From: Solen grandis | Lineage: Eukaryota; Mollusca; Bivalvia; Adapedonta; Solenidae | Length of the DNA: 64,000 nt | Direction: 5' to 3' | Assembly (NCBI GenBank): GCA_021229015.1 | Contig: CM037792.1 | Span: 44,831,880 to 44,895,879 of the forward strand | Shown here: piece after piece, positions 23,190 through 36,670 of the stretch | How the letters are laid out: every line of letters begins with the position of its first letter | Numbering within the stretch: position 1 is the stretch's first letter | Position numbers and translations under genes: made by a program | Notes under the pieces: generated by a model | The model's input: the letters and a program-made list of their open reading frames with translations, nothing else | The model's database searches: none | Told to the model about the DNA's origin: nothing

Positions 23190-25010
23190 TACAACTGTTT
23201 GACTCGTTGGTTGGGTCTATATTGAACTATGGTAGCGTTTTATGGGATTTTAGTAAATCTAAAGAGGTAGAAAGAATTCATTTAAAATTTTGTAAATTGA
23301 TATTAGGTGTAAAATCTTCAAGTAGTAATGTTGCAGTGTATTGTGAACTAGCTCGTTAGCCACTGTATATTGTAAGGTACTTTAATATTATTCAAAAGTT
23401 GTTTAAGTTGATATAATGAGAAAATATTATTAATTGTTAAAACAATATATATCGTGCTTGTAAAGGACTTAAAAGAGGGTCAGCATTACTGGCTTAAAAG
23501 AGTTCAAGAGATGCTAGATGAACACGGTTTCTCAAATGTTTGGAACGACCCACATTCAGTTGTTCCAAAGCAATTTATTGCAGTTTTCAAACAACGTTTA
23601 ATTGATACTTTTATTGAAGCCGCGTGGATGGAATTTGTTTTTCCCCTGGAGCCGCAAAATAAAAAAAAAATGGAGCAATCACCGTTATTATTGTAAAATA
23701 AAACCATGTAATATTTAGGTGCATAACGTCAACTTGAAACATCAATGAAACCGCAGTTTAATTATACACATTACAGCATAATGTAGAAAGCATCTCTAAT
23801 TGACGGCTCCAGGCACAATCTGCGGGCTCAGTATGGGTGAATGTAACTGAAAATTGTAGCATATGTCGTAAAGCCTTGTATATATATTTAATTTTATACA
23901 TATCATCAATACAAAAAGAATTCTATACTTCTACATCACGCCAACTAACTTGAAGATTTTAAATTCCGGGTACCTTAATCCCGTACCAAATGAAAACTTA
24001 TCTGTGCTAATTTGTTTCGTTATCACGGTAGTTGCTGGTGATGATATTTTTTTTACATTGACATTAACACCGACTAAGTAGCTTACTGTCTGGAAATGCC
24101 ATGCATCTTGCTGACCCTTACACTTCCAATAATTATATAAGAAAGGAATTACCTGTTGCAAAATGTATCTCATTTGATCTATGAATTAGTTAATTTATGG
24201 TATCTCAAATCATCATCACAGACTATGTCTACTATAATTGAAGTATTTTCTGTACTTTTGTGTTCTATATTTCTGAATAATTTGAAAATATGAGTTTTTC
24301 ATTGGCCATATTCTCGATAATGTAATTTTTTTCTTCAGATTTAATAGATAAAAAAAAACATTAATGGAAATTAGTCCGAAGACACTCTTGATTTACATGG
24401 ACATTTTAGAACACATTTTAGAAATCTCTGAAACAAATGGCCTACAGCTGAGGATATTTGTCAAAATGACAGGTATCATTGCCTAGTGGAAATATTAGAC
24501 CTGCTGTTTGTAAATGATGCATAACATGTTATTTAAATATTCTGAAATGGCTTTGCTTTATTTAAGTTGTGCTTCAAAAACATGCGTCTTTGATGCTTTG
24601 CGTCAAAATTAATCTTGTACAGTCCTGGCATGCAAATTTATTTAATAATAAGGTACTTACTTTGTATAAAGAGCTAAAGTCTCTCTTTCAAATGAATATA
24701 TAATTAGAAATATTAAATTCAAAATCTAACAGAAGGAACATTACAAGATTGAAAAAATGTCTGCACAATGTTTAAGAACAAGATATGCAAGAGATAGGAC
24801 CGAAAGAAGTTAGAGATATTGCCAAATTTGTAATACGAGGGATATAGAAGACGAATCATTTTATTTTGATTTGCAATGTGTACTCAAATATAAGAAGACA
24901 ATATATTCCTAGATATTATATAGAAAACCCAAGTATGCATAAATTTATTGAATTAATGAAGTCTAATAATACTGATAATTTATGTTGACTTTATTTATAA
25001 GGCTAACGTT
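23190..25010 (+). pseudogene. Decayed non-LTR retrotransposon (LINE), C-terminal part
   Basis: Conceptual translation gives, in order, LNYGSVLWDFSKSKEVERIH, KFCKLILGVKSSSSN, an open stretch at about 23454-23695 with HYWLKRVQEMLDEHGFSNVW and FIAVFKQRLIDTFI, then near 24800-24960 RYCQICNTRDIEDE and IRRQYIPRYYIENPS. These are typical of the region after the reverse transcriptase in jockey/CR1-like LINEs, ending in a CxxC...H type motif. Stops, frameshifts and about 1 kb of extra sequence between the two blocks show it is dead. No reverse-transcriptase core or endonuclease is seen upstream. Confidence 0.75.
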
Positions 25011-25196
25011 ATACGTAAAGATTTTCTGATCGTTGTATAAGAATATATATATATATAAGTGTAAATGATTTAAATGCATTTTTTCCGCAACAGAAATTGT
25101 ATTTTTCTTTAATCAGGTTCTCTATATCATACATATGAAGAGGACCTATTGAATTTAATACATCCTCAACGAATATTTTCAATACTTCATAATTAC

Positions 25197-25230
25197 ATGT
25201 ATGTATGTATGTATGTATGTATGTATGTAT
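25197..25230 (+). repeat. (TATG)n microsatellite
   Basis: About eight TATG units. Confidence 0.9.
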
Positions 25231-25469
25231 GAGTTAATATTTTGAATTGAGATTATTAACATGTCACGTGTTCTTTTTTATATTAAATGTATACATTCGT
25301 AAGACGAAAAACTGTAAAAGTTTAAGCCGAATAAAATATCTGAGTTTGCTGCTTCACCACAGTATCATGTCTACTACTGCCGGAACCCCCTAGGTTAATC
25401 TGCCCAGCATCAGACAGGTCATCTCAAAAGTTAATATTATATCAGATGATACCCATTTTGTTTAAATTA

Positions 25470-25590
25470 TTTTGAAAGATGACTTGACTTGACTATTTGA
25501 GTTTACCGTCGCTTCGACAGTATTTCAGTCCAGATAATTACTGGTGGAGGAAGACCCCGAATGCACGGAGGCATCCGTTTGAAAGATGTC
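25470..25590 (-). repeat. SINE fragment, family 2, reverse
   Basis: GAGTTTACCGTCGCTTCGAC...CCGAATGCACGGAGGCATCC is the reverse of the 3' parts at 42965-43240 and 44838-45060. Confidence 0.65.
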
Positions 25591-25599
25591 ACAATGCAT

Positions 25600-28581
25600 T
25601 TTTCGTCATTTTTTATCACATGTGCATATTTTCACACCCATACAAATATACATAAAAATACAAAAGGCGAGAAGACGGTGAAAAGGGAAAAAAACTTTAA
25701 GTGTGAGAAACAGAGCTTCAGAAACAATTTCATTAAATAGTGGGATTGGCAAGGGAGATAACTTAAGCAAACTATCGAAGAGGGATAGGACAAAGTGACT
25801 TCATGCGAGTTTCAAGTATGGACAGTCAATAATGATTTGGAAATAAAATATGCCAAAGTCAAGAGAAATTTGTCTTTTCTACAGATGCAGTGAGGTGTTC
25901 ACTGTTCACAACAAAATACATGTATGCAATATCGCGCACACACAAACATACTCACATACTTATTGACGCACCTCGCATTAATCAAAATATTTATGACAAG
26001 TCCCGTCGGCCGTGTGGTTTGAGCGTCCGCCCTCAAGGTTCGAATCCTGGCCGCGACATACCATGTCTGATATTGCTCCCTTGCTTGGTGCTCAGCATAT
26101 AAGAGTAGGTCCAGGACTGGTTGGCCCGATGTCAGGATTATGTGTCAGGGTGTGGTATCATGATGTCAGGATTATGTGTCAGGGTGTGGTATCATGATGT
26201 CAGGATTATGTGTCAGGGTGTGGTATCATGATGTCAGGATTATGTGTCAGGGTGTGGTATCATGATGTCAGGATTATGTGTCAGGGTGTGGTATCATGAT
26301 GTCAGGATTATGTGTCAGGGTGTGGTATCATGACAGGGTGTGGTATCATGATGTCAGGATTATGTGTCATGATGGTGTGGTATCATGCCACATGTCTACG
26401 ACATGATACAATGTATTTGTCTCATTGGACATAGTCCACAAATGACTGGAATACTTTCGATGGGACTTACCTTTTGTTAAGGATCTATTTAGTAACGTAA
26501 TTTTATCAAAATGTGATATTAAATGAAAAACCATATTTCCACCAAAGTGACTGTACCAGAATTAATGCCAACAAGTTTCAGATAACTATACATGTATTGC
26601 AGATCGGTAATGAATATTTTTTTCAATCAGGAAAATCACTGTAAGTGGGAACATGGACCACAAACTGTCCAATATTAAAATAATATTTCATGCAAAATGG
26701 ATATTTATCTGTCTACATATAAATAAATGCACACTGTTCTTGAATTATGTAAGAACGTACTGACCATGGCGTCACACAACGATGTTGTCACTGAATAAAA
26801 TTTAATAAAATATTCAAAATGCGTGATTTCATTGGATGAGCCTCCAATATGAAGCATGATGGAACCAATCGAATTGCAAATAAGTCTTTGACGAGGGACG
26901 GCTATCGATGTACAGGGTGTCTCATAATATCTGATACCATTACGAATGTTTATTAAAATCCTGCTGTTAAGGGTTTTCCAATGACGTTGAATGTTGTTTT
27001 TCTGTAACCGTTCTCTGGCTCTGTTTATTTTGTTTGTGCGTGCTTGCGCGCGCGTGTGGGTGAGTGTTATTGCCGGTAATATGAAGAAGACAAATACAGT
27101 TTGAACGCTTTATTTATTCCTATATTTACATCTAAATTATCAGTTTTAGCTGCATTTTAATATGTGCAGGCGAAATTTATTGCAAAAGCAATATATTTGA
27201 GTGAAATATACATTGAAGATAACACATACTGCGTTACTTTTACCCATATTAATAGTAATTTTACAGAAAAATGATTTATCATTAAGATTAAGGAAAGGAG
27301 CAGGGTAACTAATCGCATCTTCTTAGTCGTAAAGAATTCTATACTCAAAAACTATAACATTAACAACAAACTTTTATTCCTTTAAAAAGTATAGAGTTTT
27401 CTACTTAAACGGACGATTTTATTATACACAAATGAAAAAAAAAATAGGTTATTGAAATACTGTCGGTGGGACGTTAAATCCAATAAACAATAAGAAAACA
27501 TAATTAGGTAATTTATTTGATTTGTTGATGCAATTCATAAAACTATGAGGATCAAAATCACAATTTGACACTTACATGTCGCTCTAGATTTTACAAGACT
27601 ATTTATATTTCAATTAATGAACGTAAATACTTTGAAAATCATCTGAATAATGTAATTTCTTATTATTGGAATATTTTTTTCATTTATTGGAAATCTCAAT
27701 ATTGAGAGTTTTACATGAAATTTAAGGTTTGGGTATGCAAAGGAATGTTATGAAATTCTAAGCCGGTTGGAGGTATGGCCATTTTAATCCGAGACACATA
27801 GAAAGCTCATTTTTATTTCAGTATATATCTGTACTCTATCATTTTTGGAAAATTCTACACTTGTGTAAACATCAGCTGTCTTTACTTGAAATTTGGCAAA
27901 ATGCAGCGGCCTCAATGGTCAAAAAAAGAAATAAAATATACGCATATGTTATTAATTAATTAATCAATCAACTGAATACACGCATTGTCAATTACCAGAT
28001 TCTTTTGATCTATATTTTGTAATTTCCAGTTATAAATAAAAGTGTTGCTGTACAGATGTGTTGCGTTGAGAAATAGTTCAGCTTGTTCGCGGATGAAGTC
28101 ACGTGCTATGTAGTTTTGCGCGGAACATTGCTTTTGTAGTAAATGACAGATACTAATGAATGCATCATTTTTAAAATCATCACAGTTATCTTGATTTGAA
28201 ATTTAGCTTAATGCAACAGTCTCACTGGTTTAAAAAATGGAACCGGAACGCATTAACAGGCTTGATGTGAAAGGACATAAATAAATTCAACCTCACAAAA
28301 CAATACCAGTCGAGATCGACAATGAGACTAATCAAAGAGCGCACTATTTCTTTGTATTGTAATTGCGCGGAAGTACGCAACCGTGTGTTAGCGGGTCAAA
28401 AATGTAAACAAGCTGCGAGGCTACGCATTGAATGCAAAGATAATATATTCTAATTTTATAACCAATAAGTTCTTTGTTTTTCGCCAACCAGGTTGTGTCC
28501 TTCATTTATATCATTGACGGTATATGTTCCAAATATAAGTCTAATTAAATGGAAAAATATATTTGCTACAAGTCGTAAGTT
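25600..28581. other. Intergenic DNA left of the CCP-PAN gene
   Basis: Apart from the expanded SINE and a SINE tail at 27446-27494 (CTGTCGGTGGGACGTTAAAT) I see no coding exon or structured feature here. The part next to 28581 is probably 3' UTR of the minus-strand CCP-PAN gene. Confidence 0.55.
26002..26480 (+). mobile_element. SINE family 1 with an internal 34-bp repeat expansion
   Basis: tRNA-like head CCGTCGGCCGTGTGGTTTGA...GGTTCGAATCCTGG, then at 26125-26375 about seven copies of a 34-bp unit (TGATGTCAGGATTATGTGTC + AGGGTGTGGTATCA), then a tail with GACTGGAATACTTTCGATGG. The two ends match the uninterrupted SINE at 5073-5217, so the array appears to have grown inside the SINE body. Confidence 0.7.
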
Positions 28582-28847
28582 TCAGCATCCGCGAACATAG
28601 ATGCTCCTGGTTGAATGCTCGTTTGGTGTGTACACTTCCGAAATGTGATGCGTTGTCTGGAATAAAGCACAATGCGATGTCTCATTGGCTTTGAAAATTA
28701 CTTCAATCCCGGTACATACTATGCGTTTCAGTTCAACACAAGCCTCTTGACATTGCCTGAGACTGTTTGCCACTCCATCTACGAACTCAGCTTTTCGCCT
28801 TGAAATGTAGCCGTTTCCTGGAACTCTGGTAAATCGTGTACTGCAGT
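28582..28847 (-). CDS. CCP-PAN exon 10: PAN/apple domain and stop
   Basis: 266 nt, residues 539-626. Six cysteines spaced as in PAN/apple modules: CSTRF, QCQEAC, VCTG, HCALF and C-terminal RGC-stop, with the helix-like [11 protein letters not shown] and the CALF strand. One NETS sequon. Nothing follows the domain, so the protein ends with it. Confidence 0.87.
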
Positions 28848-29823
28848 CTGAGAAAATGATGTACATAAATCCATAAAACATCTTACTAATGTGAGGATAA
28901 TGATTAGTTCATATAAAGCAAACTGTTACGAATCAACCCACCAAAAAATATCAACACACACAGACGCGCGTGCGCAAAATTTAAGACCTAAAAGACCTAA
29001 AAGAACTTTCTGCTGCCATTAATGACTTGCTCATTTTGCCTGATAGTAAAATGAATTAGTGCGAACGGCAAGTGTTACAATCGAAGTTGTTGTCAATACA
29101 GGTTAGATCAAAGACCTAATACCCTAACAGAGATCCGCAATTCTGATGTAGGTAAAGAGAAAATCACGAGAAGCTCTCATTAAGTTTCATGTACGATCAT
29201 GTGACCACGAAGTAACGGGAGATGTGTAAAATTGCTCATATCAATATTGATAAGTACATGTATACCGAGTTTCCTTTTCAATTTATAGTCGATAAAACCA
29301 AATCTACGATATATGTATATGCCTCAGATCTCTTTTATGAGTGATAATGTTTCTAAAGCGTCTGCAGGCATCTGCAAGATGTTAAGTGTCTCAGTAATAT
29401 CCCGTTCAATTCTCGTTCACACGTTGTTGTTGTTGTTTTTTTCGCCACGAGAAAACCGTTATTTCGGACAGTTTCTTATCTCTGTTGAGCATGTCTTTTG
29501 ATCAGATTAACAGTCTGTCTACTGAAAATACCAATATAACTACTTCAGCACCCTGGTAATTTTATAAAATATCTCTCACAGCGACAGCAAAGTCACTTAA
29601 ACATCCCCCTTGAACCGGAAGTTCAAACGTTTGTATAAATAAGAATTCTGATCCCACGAGATCACGTATTTTTTTTTCCACTTTCGACGGGCTTTACTTT
29701 CTCAGAATTTTGGGGGATTTTTTTTAAAGTTGATTGTGTTACGAGTGTGTTTGAAATATTCGTCGCTTGTATAAATTAATTAATTACAGAGGACAGGACA
29801 ATGGGGGATCTGTAATGGTTTGC

Positions 29824-29878
<55 letters not shown>

Positions 29879-32231
29879 CGGTTAGTGTCTTGGCGACGAG
29901 CACCAATGACTCTAACTCAACTAACCTGATTTGCACTTGAAACTACCCTGCCAGGCCCCAGAGGGCAGGCAAGTTAATTTCGATTGAGCCTCCAACTTAA
30001 GGCTCTTGTCAGTGCATTTCGTCACCATGACTTCTTCGTTCACCTTATAACTTGGTTTGTTTGGTTCAACAATAACATCGGATGGGGACAGGCACGTTCC
30101 TGAAAAACGAAACTTAGATTGCCTGGATACCGTAGAGGTAATACGCTTCGCTTTTCATCAATGCGTTCCGGGTTCGATTTCTGGTCACATACATGAGAGA
30201 GAACAGTGGTTGCCCGTCCAGACACATTGATTTTCTCCGGGTTCTCCGATTTCCTAAAAAATAATAACCACAGAGCCATCGAATATGACTAATTTAAATT
30301 GTGATAACTGGTTTCGTAATCGATGTAAAATAATTTTTTATTTTTTTTGGACTCAGACGCATTTTTAAAATATAACTGAATGAAACATGTGTTTCTTTGC
30401 AAATCAATTAAGGCTTTTTACTTTGAATTATGTATTTTTTAATAGATAGTTTACCGAGATTTTATAAACCAGACGGCTGTCAGTTTATAATTTAATTGGT
30501 ATAACAAAGAACTTCAGTATACATGTGCATCTCAACTGATCGTTTGACTTAATATGCATCCAGGTCAATTTTAGACGGACGGACGGTAGCCGCCAGTCTT
30601 ATGAAGCAGTAAATCAAAAGCAGGCATTGTTAATTTGCATGGTTACCACAGCAATATCATTGCATGTACAGCTAGCTAGTTCAGTATGTAAATCTTACCG
30701 ACAGCCTTTCAATGCAGTGTGCGCTTTTATTTTATAGTGGCGGAATCTACGGTGGCATAAAGCGTATCTGGAAGATTTTTTTTTCTTTCAAATCGCGTGC
30801 GCACGTGATAATTATAGCGCAAGAACGCCACAACCTATGTATGCGATCGGATAACTAACACGTTCGTAAGCGATAACCACCGCGTTCATAAGCAGTAGAT
30901 ATTTTGTACGTACGCAATATCTATCGTGAGCACAGGTATAACTAAAATTACTGGGCAATGCGGTTTTTATCGCGTGTTCACGCGACAGTTTCTCGTGCAA
31001 AGGCGATGATTCACGCGCGAATGTGATTGATATCTATCTTATGCGCACGTGATATAAAACATTTCCTGCATGTCGCAGGATTCAGACAAAGGGTTATTTT
31101 CCACGAACAATTTCTTGAGAAAGATTAAAGTTTACATTCCTTTATTGTTTGTCTTTGAAATAAGACTGAACGAAATATATTTGACATTATTTTGAAACCA
31201 AGTTCTTTGCTCCCCTGCCAATGTAACTTTTTATTTCATATAGACTCATTTTGACACATTGGCAAACAGAGCAGACCCAGATCAGACAGCTCCTAAAGGG
31301 GCTGTCTGATCAGGGTCTACTCTGTTCGTTTATTCAATATTATAGCTCAGATTTTACACAGTCTGCAGAGCAAAGAAAACTCCACTGTTTCATATACAAT
31401 TTAAAGGTCAGTTAATTAACATTCATGAAGTAATATATTTGTACATGAATATTTATGAAGTAAACCAGTTTCCCTGGACCTAGTACCTTGGTAACACTCG
31501 TACTCTCCACTCCAGCTCCCGGAAGCTGTACACTGAAGCGTAGAATTGGCGACAAGCACATCGTTGTCATCTCCGCACTTTACTATTTTGACCTCTTCTT
31601 CAACGCTATACACATCCTTAACGGGCTCTACTTTAACATCTTCCGGTGGAAAACACTTGACTGCAATTTGTACATATTTTTTAAGGATATTGGTTCCAAA
31701 TATAATGTTTAAAAAGCAACTAATTGCATTGTATATACAAAGACTAAAGCAACTGTTGAGATATACGAGGCTGCTACTACCACCACTACTGCTACCACCA
31801 TCATCACCTTTAGTTCCACAACAACTTCTACCGCCACAGTCATTACTACTTCCAGCACCATAACCACAACAATATGTATAGGCACGCGACTATGCGACAC
31901 GACGCACGTATTTTTGAAACTAATCGCGATATTTCGTGAAAAAAAGAGTTAATCAACGCAACATTTAAGCGTTATAATGCTATAGATTGTCGTGTCGTAT
32001 TGTCTTGTGTCGTGTCGTATTGTCTTGTGTCGTGTCGCATTGTCTTGTGTCGTGTCGCATTGTCTTGTGTCGTTTCAAATTGTCGTGTGTCTTTTACAGT
32101 TGTTGTGCGTCGTTTCATAATTCGACACATGGCAAACAACAAGACATTAACCGGATTCCGTCAGTTTCTGCTTCTACTATTATTACTACTTCTATAACTT
32201 GCGATCACCACAATAACTACTACACCTACAG

Positions 32232-32277
<46 letters not shown>

Positions 32278-32761
32278 GCAAGCAAGCAAGCAAGCAAGCA
32301 ATCAATCAATCAATCAGTTAATTTATCAATCATTTAATTAACCAATCAATCAATCAATCATACTTCCACATGTCGGTAACTGTGGTATCCACACGCCTCC
32401 TATACAGTGACTTTCTTGAAGATTCGGATTACCCTCGGCTTCCGTCATGTTCGTACTGATGTCACGGTCACATAACGGAACTATGGCCTGATCGCTTCTC
32501 ACCATCTGACCTTCAAACGCCGTGAAGTTATCATCCTTGTTTTCTAACGGTAGTATATAGTCCGGGATGGCACAGGGCAAATGTTGAGCTCGACCTGTTA
32601 CAGGACATTTGTCATTAAATGATCTACAAACATCTAATTTCTGGTGTATAATCATCATAAAGTGACACGTCTAATGCTGTTGCAAGGGTAAGTTATATAT
32701 ATGATTAGATTTAAGATTAGGTAAACCAATGCAATATTGCATAACTGATTGAGTGGTTGAA

Positions 32762-32792
<31 letters not shown>

Positions 32793-35700
32793 TGTACTAA
32801 CTAGATCTAAGATGAGGACAACTTTTAAACTTTGGTATCCAGCGTCCTCGGGAGCACTTGCTTTCCGTGACGTCATCTGGTGACCCGTTTGTACAAAACT
32901 GTTGAATTACCTCCCCTGTTTGCACTCGACCTCGAGCAACCTGTCCAGTTTTCTTGTTCACAAATAAAGAGTTCATTTTTCGTCGAGGAAGTAAACAGGT
33001 TGCTGCAAAAGTAATACAGAGGGGAGCATTCAGAACTTACCCGAAACCTGTCTCTGTGTATAAGACTTAGGCAGTACAATAAAGCATATTTAATACGATA
33101 GAAAAGAATGGTGCGCGTAAAATCTGCGGTAGTAGCCACAAATTCTTATCAATCAACTTTTTGTTAGCGGACATCTTTAATTTAGATGCATTTAACGATA
33201 ATTTTGACCTCAATTTGCAAATCACCTGTGCCAGTGGCCACACTATCTTGTTTCAATGTTTAAGAGATTTTTACTGTAAAATCCAAAATATTGCCGACTG
33301 GAAAGTGAGACAGAGTGGATAAAGTAACACTTACTTGGCCTACACGCTGGTTTCTTGCCAACCCAAACCCCATCCGAACAACGGATCTTGAGACCCTCGC
33401 TAGATATGCTGTTGCCCGGTGTACAATAGGCTTTTACTCTGGTATAACGTTGAAGCACCACGCCTCTTAGAATACGGAGAGGTTTACATCGCCGGGCTGG
33501 AGATGTTATCCAAATTGTTATTTTAAATTAAATTAAAACAATTAAATTTGTTAAAGATATAAAAAAACACGACAAGAATTAAGGGTCTTAGTAACCGAAA
33601 AATTATTGTCGCAGACTTCATTATAATTTCCCCTTTACTGTTTTGGGCTCGAGCCCCGGTTTGGTCTCTTGGAGTTTTTATGTGAAGATGTATTTTAGCT
33701 GTCTTTCGGAAGGTCGGTGATTTAATTTATTACCCGCCATCATTAAATAATAATGGAAAAACTATTTGTTAGTGGATCTACTGAAGACATGAGTAAGAAA
33801 ATTCGGAAAAATATAGAATACAATCACATGAAGTGAATAGAATTTTAGTTGATATCGGAGAAAGAAACAGGGTCGATAGATCGTCATATTTTTAAGAATG
33901 TACCTTATGACCAGGTAGTGTTGTTCTAGTATTTAAATCTTTAAAGTATTACTCTTGTCATGCAAACTGCCAAATAATATCATTAATTATTTTATTAAAT
34001 TCTATTCTAAATGTCATGAACACATCATTTGCATTTCGTTACCTTTTACGCATATCCTATCTCCGTCAAACTACAAGAAACACAACTAATGTTAATGTCT
34101 TTGGTTTTCACTCGATGTAATTCTAAATCAACAGAGTAACTATAAGTTTTTCCAATCGTGAGAATAATATGTCTTTCGTGAACTTAGAGATAAATTACGA
34201 CCATGTTATAAAAATAGCAAATATATCCTAAGAAGCATACCTACTTGGTCTACACTGCGCATGCCCACACCAAGATCCGTCCTCAAGACACCCCAGTGCT
34301 TTGTCACCATCAAGAGTGTGTCTTGGATTTTTGCACCTCTGTAAGATCACTGACGCGTTTACTGAATAAATGTCCTGTTTCGGTTGATACACAATATTTT
34401 TCACAGGGGGCGCTGTGCAGAATGTTTCCGGCTGTTCGATTGGATCTGGGATATATATACGTTAAAATGAGCTCTAGGGGGATATACAACAACATATTTT
34501 ATCAACTTTAGTATGTAGCGACCGGGGATCGAACACACGACTTCCCGGTTTAGGGATGGACTACTCAGCCAACGGGACCGGTAATTTAAAAATATAACTT
34601 AAAAAGCAACAAATGAATTAATGAATTAATTGTTGTAAGATAAAGTATACAACAGACTTACAATACATTGTGTACATTTTCCATTCATTCCATTTTTTCC
34701 AAACAATGCAAGAAAGAATATGAAACTCTATCTCAGATAACATACACATGACGGTGAGGCAACCGATTTTCATTAAACATCACAATGGACTTAACAAATC
34801 ATACCAATAATACTTAGCGCTAAGTAGTACTTAAAATCTTTAAGAAGGAGGGACAACACTCCGGTATTCTTGTTGACAATAAATTCTAAATTCATAACGA
34901 GGTTTGCATGATTAGTTACCTTATTTTTCACAAGATTTTTTTTTTAATAATTGACAAAACTAAATGCTGAAATACTCTCCTAAGCATTTAAGTATTGCTT
35001 AGCAGTAATTATGTTGGTGAATTTATAATTAGGTTTTGTACAAGTTGACGAGGATACATACATAACAAAAACTGTTTTTCCCAGAAATGTTGTTCAAGGA
35101 AGGTTTCATAAATCGATAAACATTCAGGTTTCAACTTATAACGACCGATTCGGTGGTTAAAGCGTCATTCCTTTTACAGAGAGGACGTTAGTTCGATCCC
35201 CGGTCGCTGGTACACCTCTCTTGCTTTTGGAGCTCAGATCATAAGCAAACCGTTCACTCCGATAACGTGACACCAGTTGGAATCGATGACATGCTAGCTA
35301 TTCAACTGATTTCCATGAATCAATACCGACTGTTGTTAACGTTATTGAAATTTCAATTACATGCCAACTTTAACATCTTATCTCTGCAAGAAATGCGTAC
35401 GGAAGGCCGAGGTTTGGATCAATAAGAGACAGAGTGTTAAAGTTAATGTCCGTAGCTTCAAATGATTCAATTTGACCAAAAAAGTTTTTGTAACTGATTG
35501 TCAAAACGGCTTATCCCATGGAACATTTTGATCATTTTTTCATTCAAACTCACGATAAGTTAAGCGTTAACAGAGCCAACAATTTGTCAGCAGGACCCTT
35601 TTTATGCATGCTTTGATATTGTAAACATTATTTTACCCAAAACTGGTTTGAAATTATAAAATCCAGACAAATACTCACACTGAGTCGCGCGTTACATGTA

Positions 35701-36634
35701 CATAGTATGACTGTTGTCACCTATTCCAATTAACCAGACGTTATCCGATTGAACGGTGTGATTAGGGTCGTTTGTGTGAAATGTCAAGTTACTGTGACTG
35801 GACACGGTGAATGTCATCCGTCTGACGTGATATGTATAAGTAATCGTTTATATTTTAAATTTTATGGAGTCCATAACATTTACCAGGGATTCTCTATTCT
35901 TTTATATAGAATCCCTGATATTAATTTTGCCGTGAAATTAATTTCTGTAACCCCCAATTTTTTTTCGTGTGGTATTTTCTGTAACCCACACTTTTTGACG
36001 TCATCATTATTATCCCCAAAGGGAGTGGGGGAAGCTATATTTTACACAATCTGTTGAGGCGGTATATGGAGAATTTGCGACTCTTTCTTCATAGTTAAAA
36101 AGACGTTCTTTTAACACGAACTTTCGGGACAGGATTACAGAGTCCAATATTTGTTGTTTTTTATGTCCGTCACAACCAATTCTTTCTCCATGATTTTGAT
36201 TTACATATAAAAAAATAATCTTTCTATGTAAACAAGAAAAACTAAACGATTTCTATTTGCAAATAACGATTTAATCTTTCTATTTAAAGAAGAAAAACTA
36301 AACACTTCCGAGTCAGTCGCACCAGAGCGGTCGTTTATTTTTATTTACAATTTGTCACGTACGCTATACAGCTTTGCCCTTGACCTCGCTTTATGGAACC
36401 AACTCCCGTTTGAATGACAGTACATGTGATGGTACAAAATCAGTATCATTGGGTAGTATAAGGCTACATGCAAAGCATGACGTAATCATCTGTCCTCTCA
36501 ACAAGCTCCGCCCATGAAGTCCTAAGACCATGTAGGCAGCACTCACGAATCATTTTATGCGATATATTTTTCAAATTTTGAACGAAATGCAAGGATTTCA
36601 TTGGACGATTAAGCAGGACAAACTGTAAGTAAGA

Positions 36635-36670
<36 letters not shown>

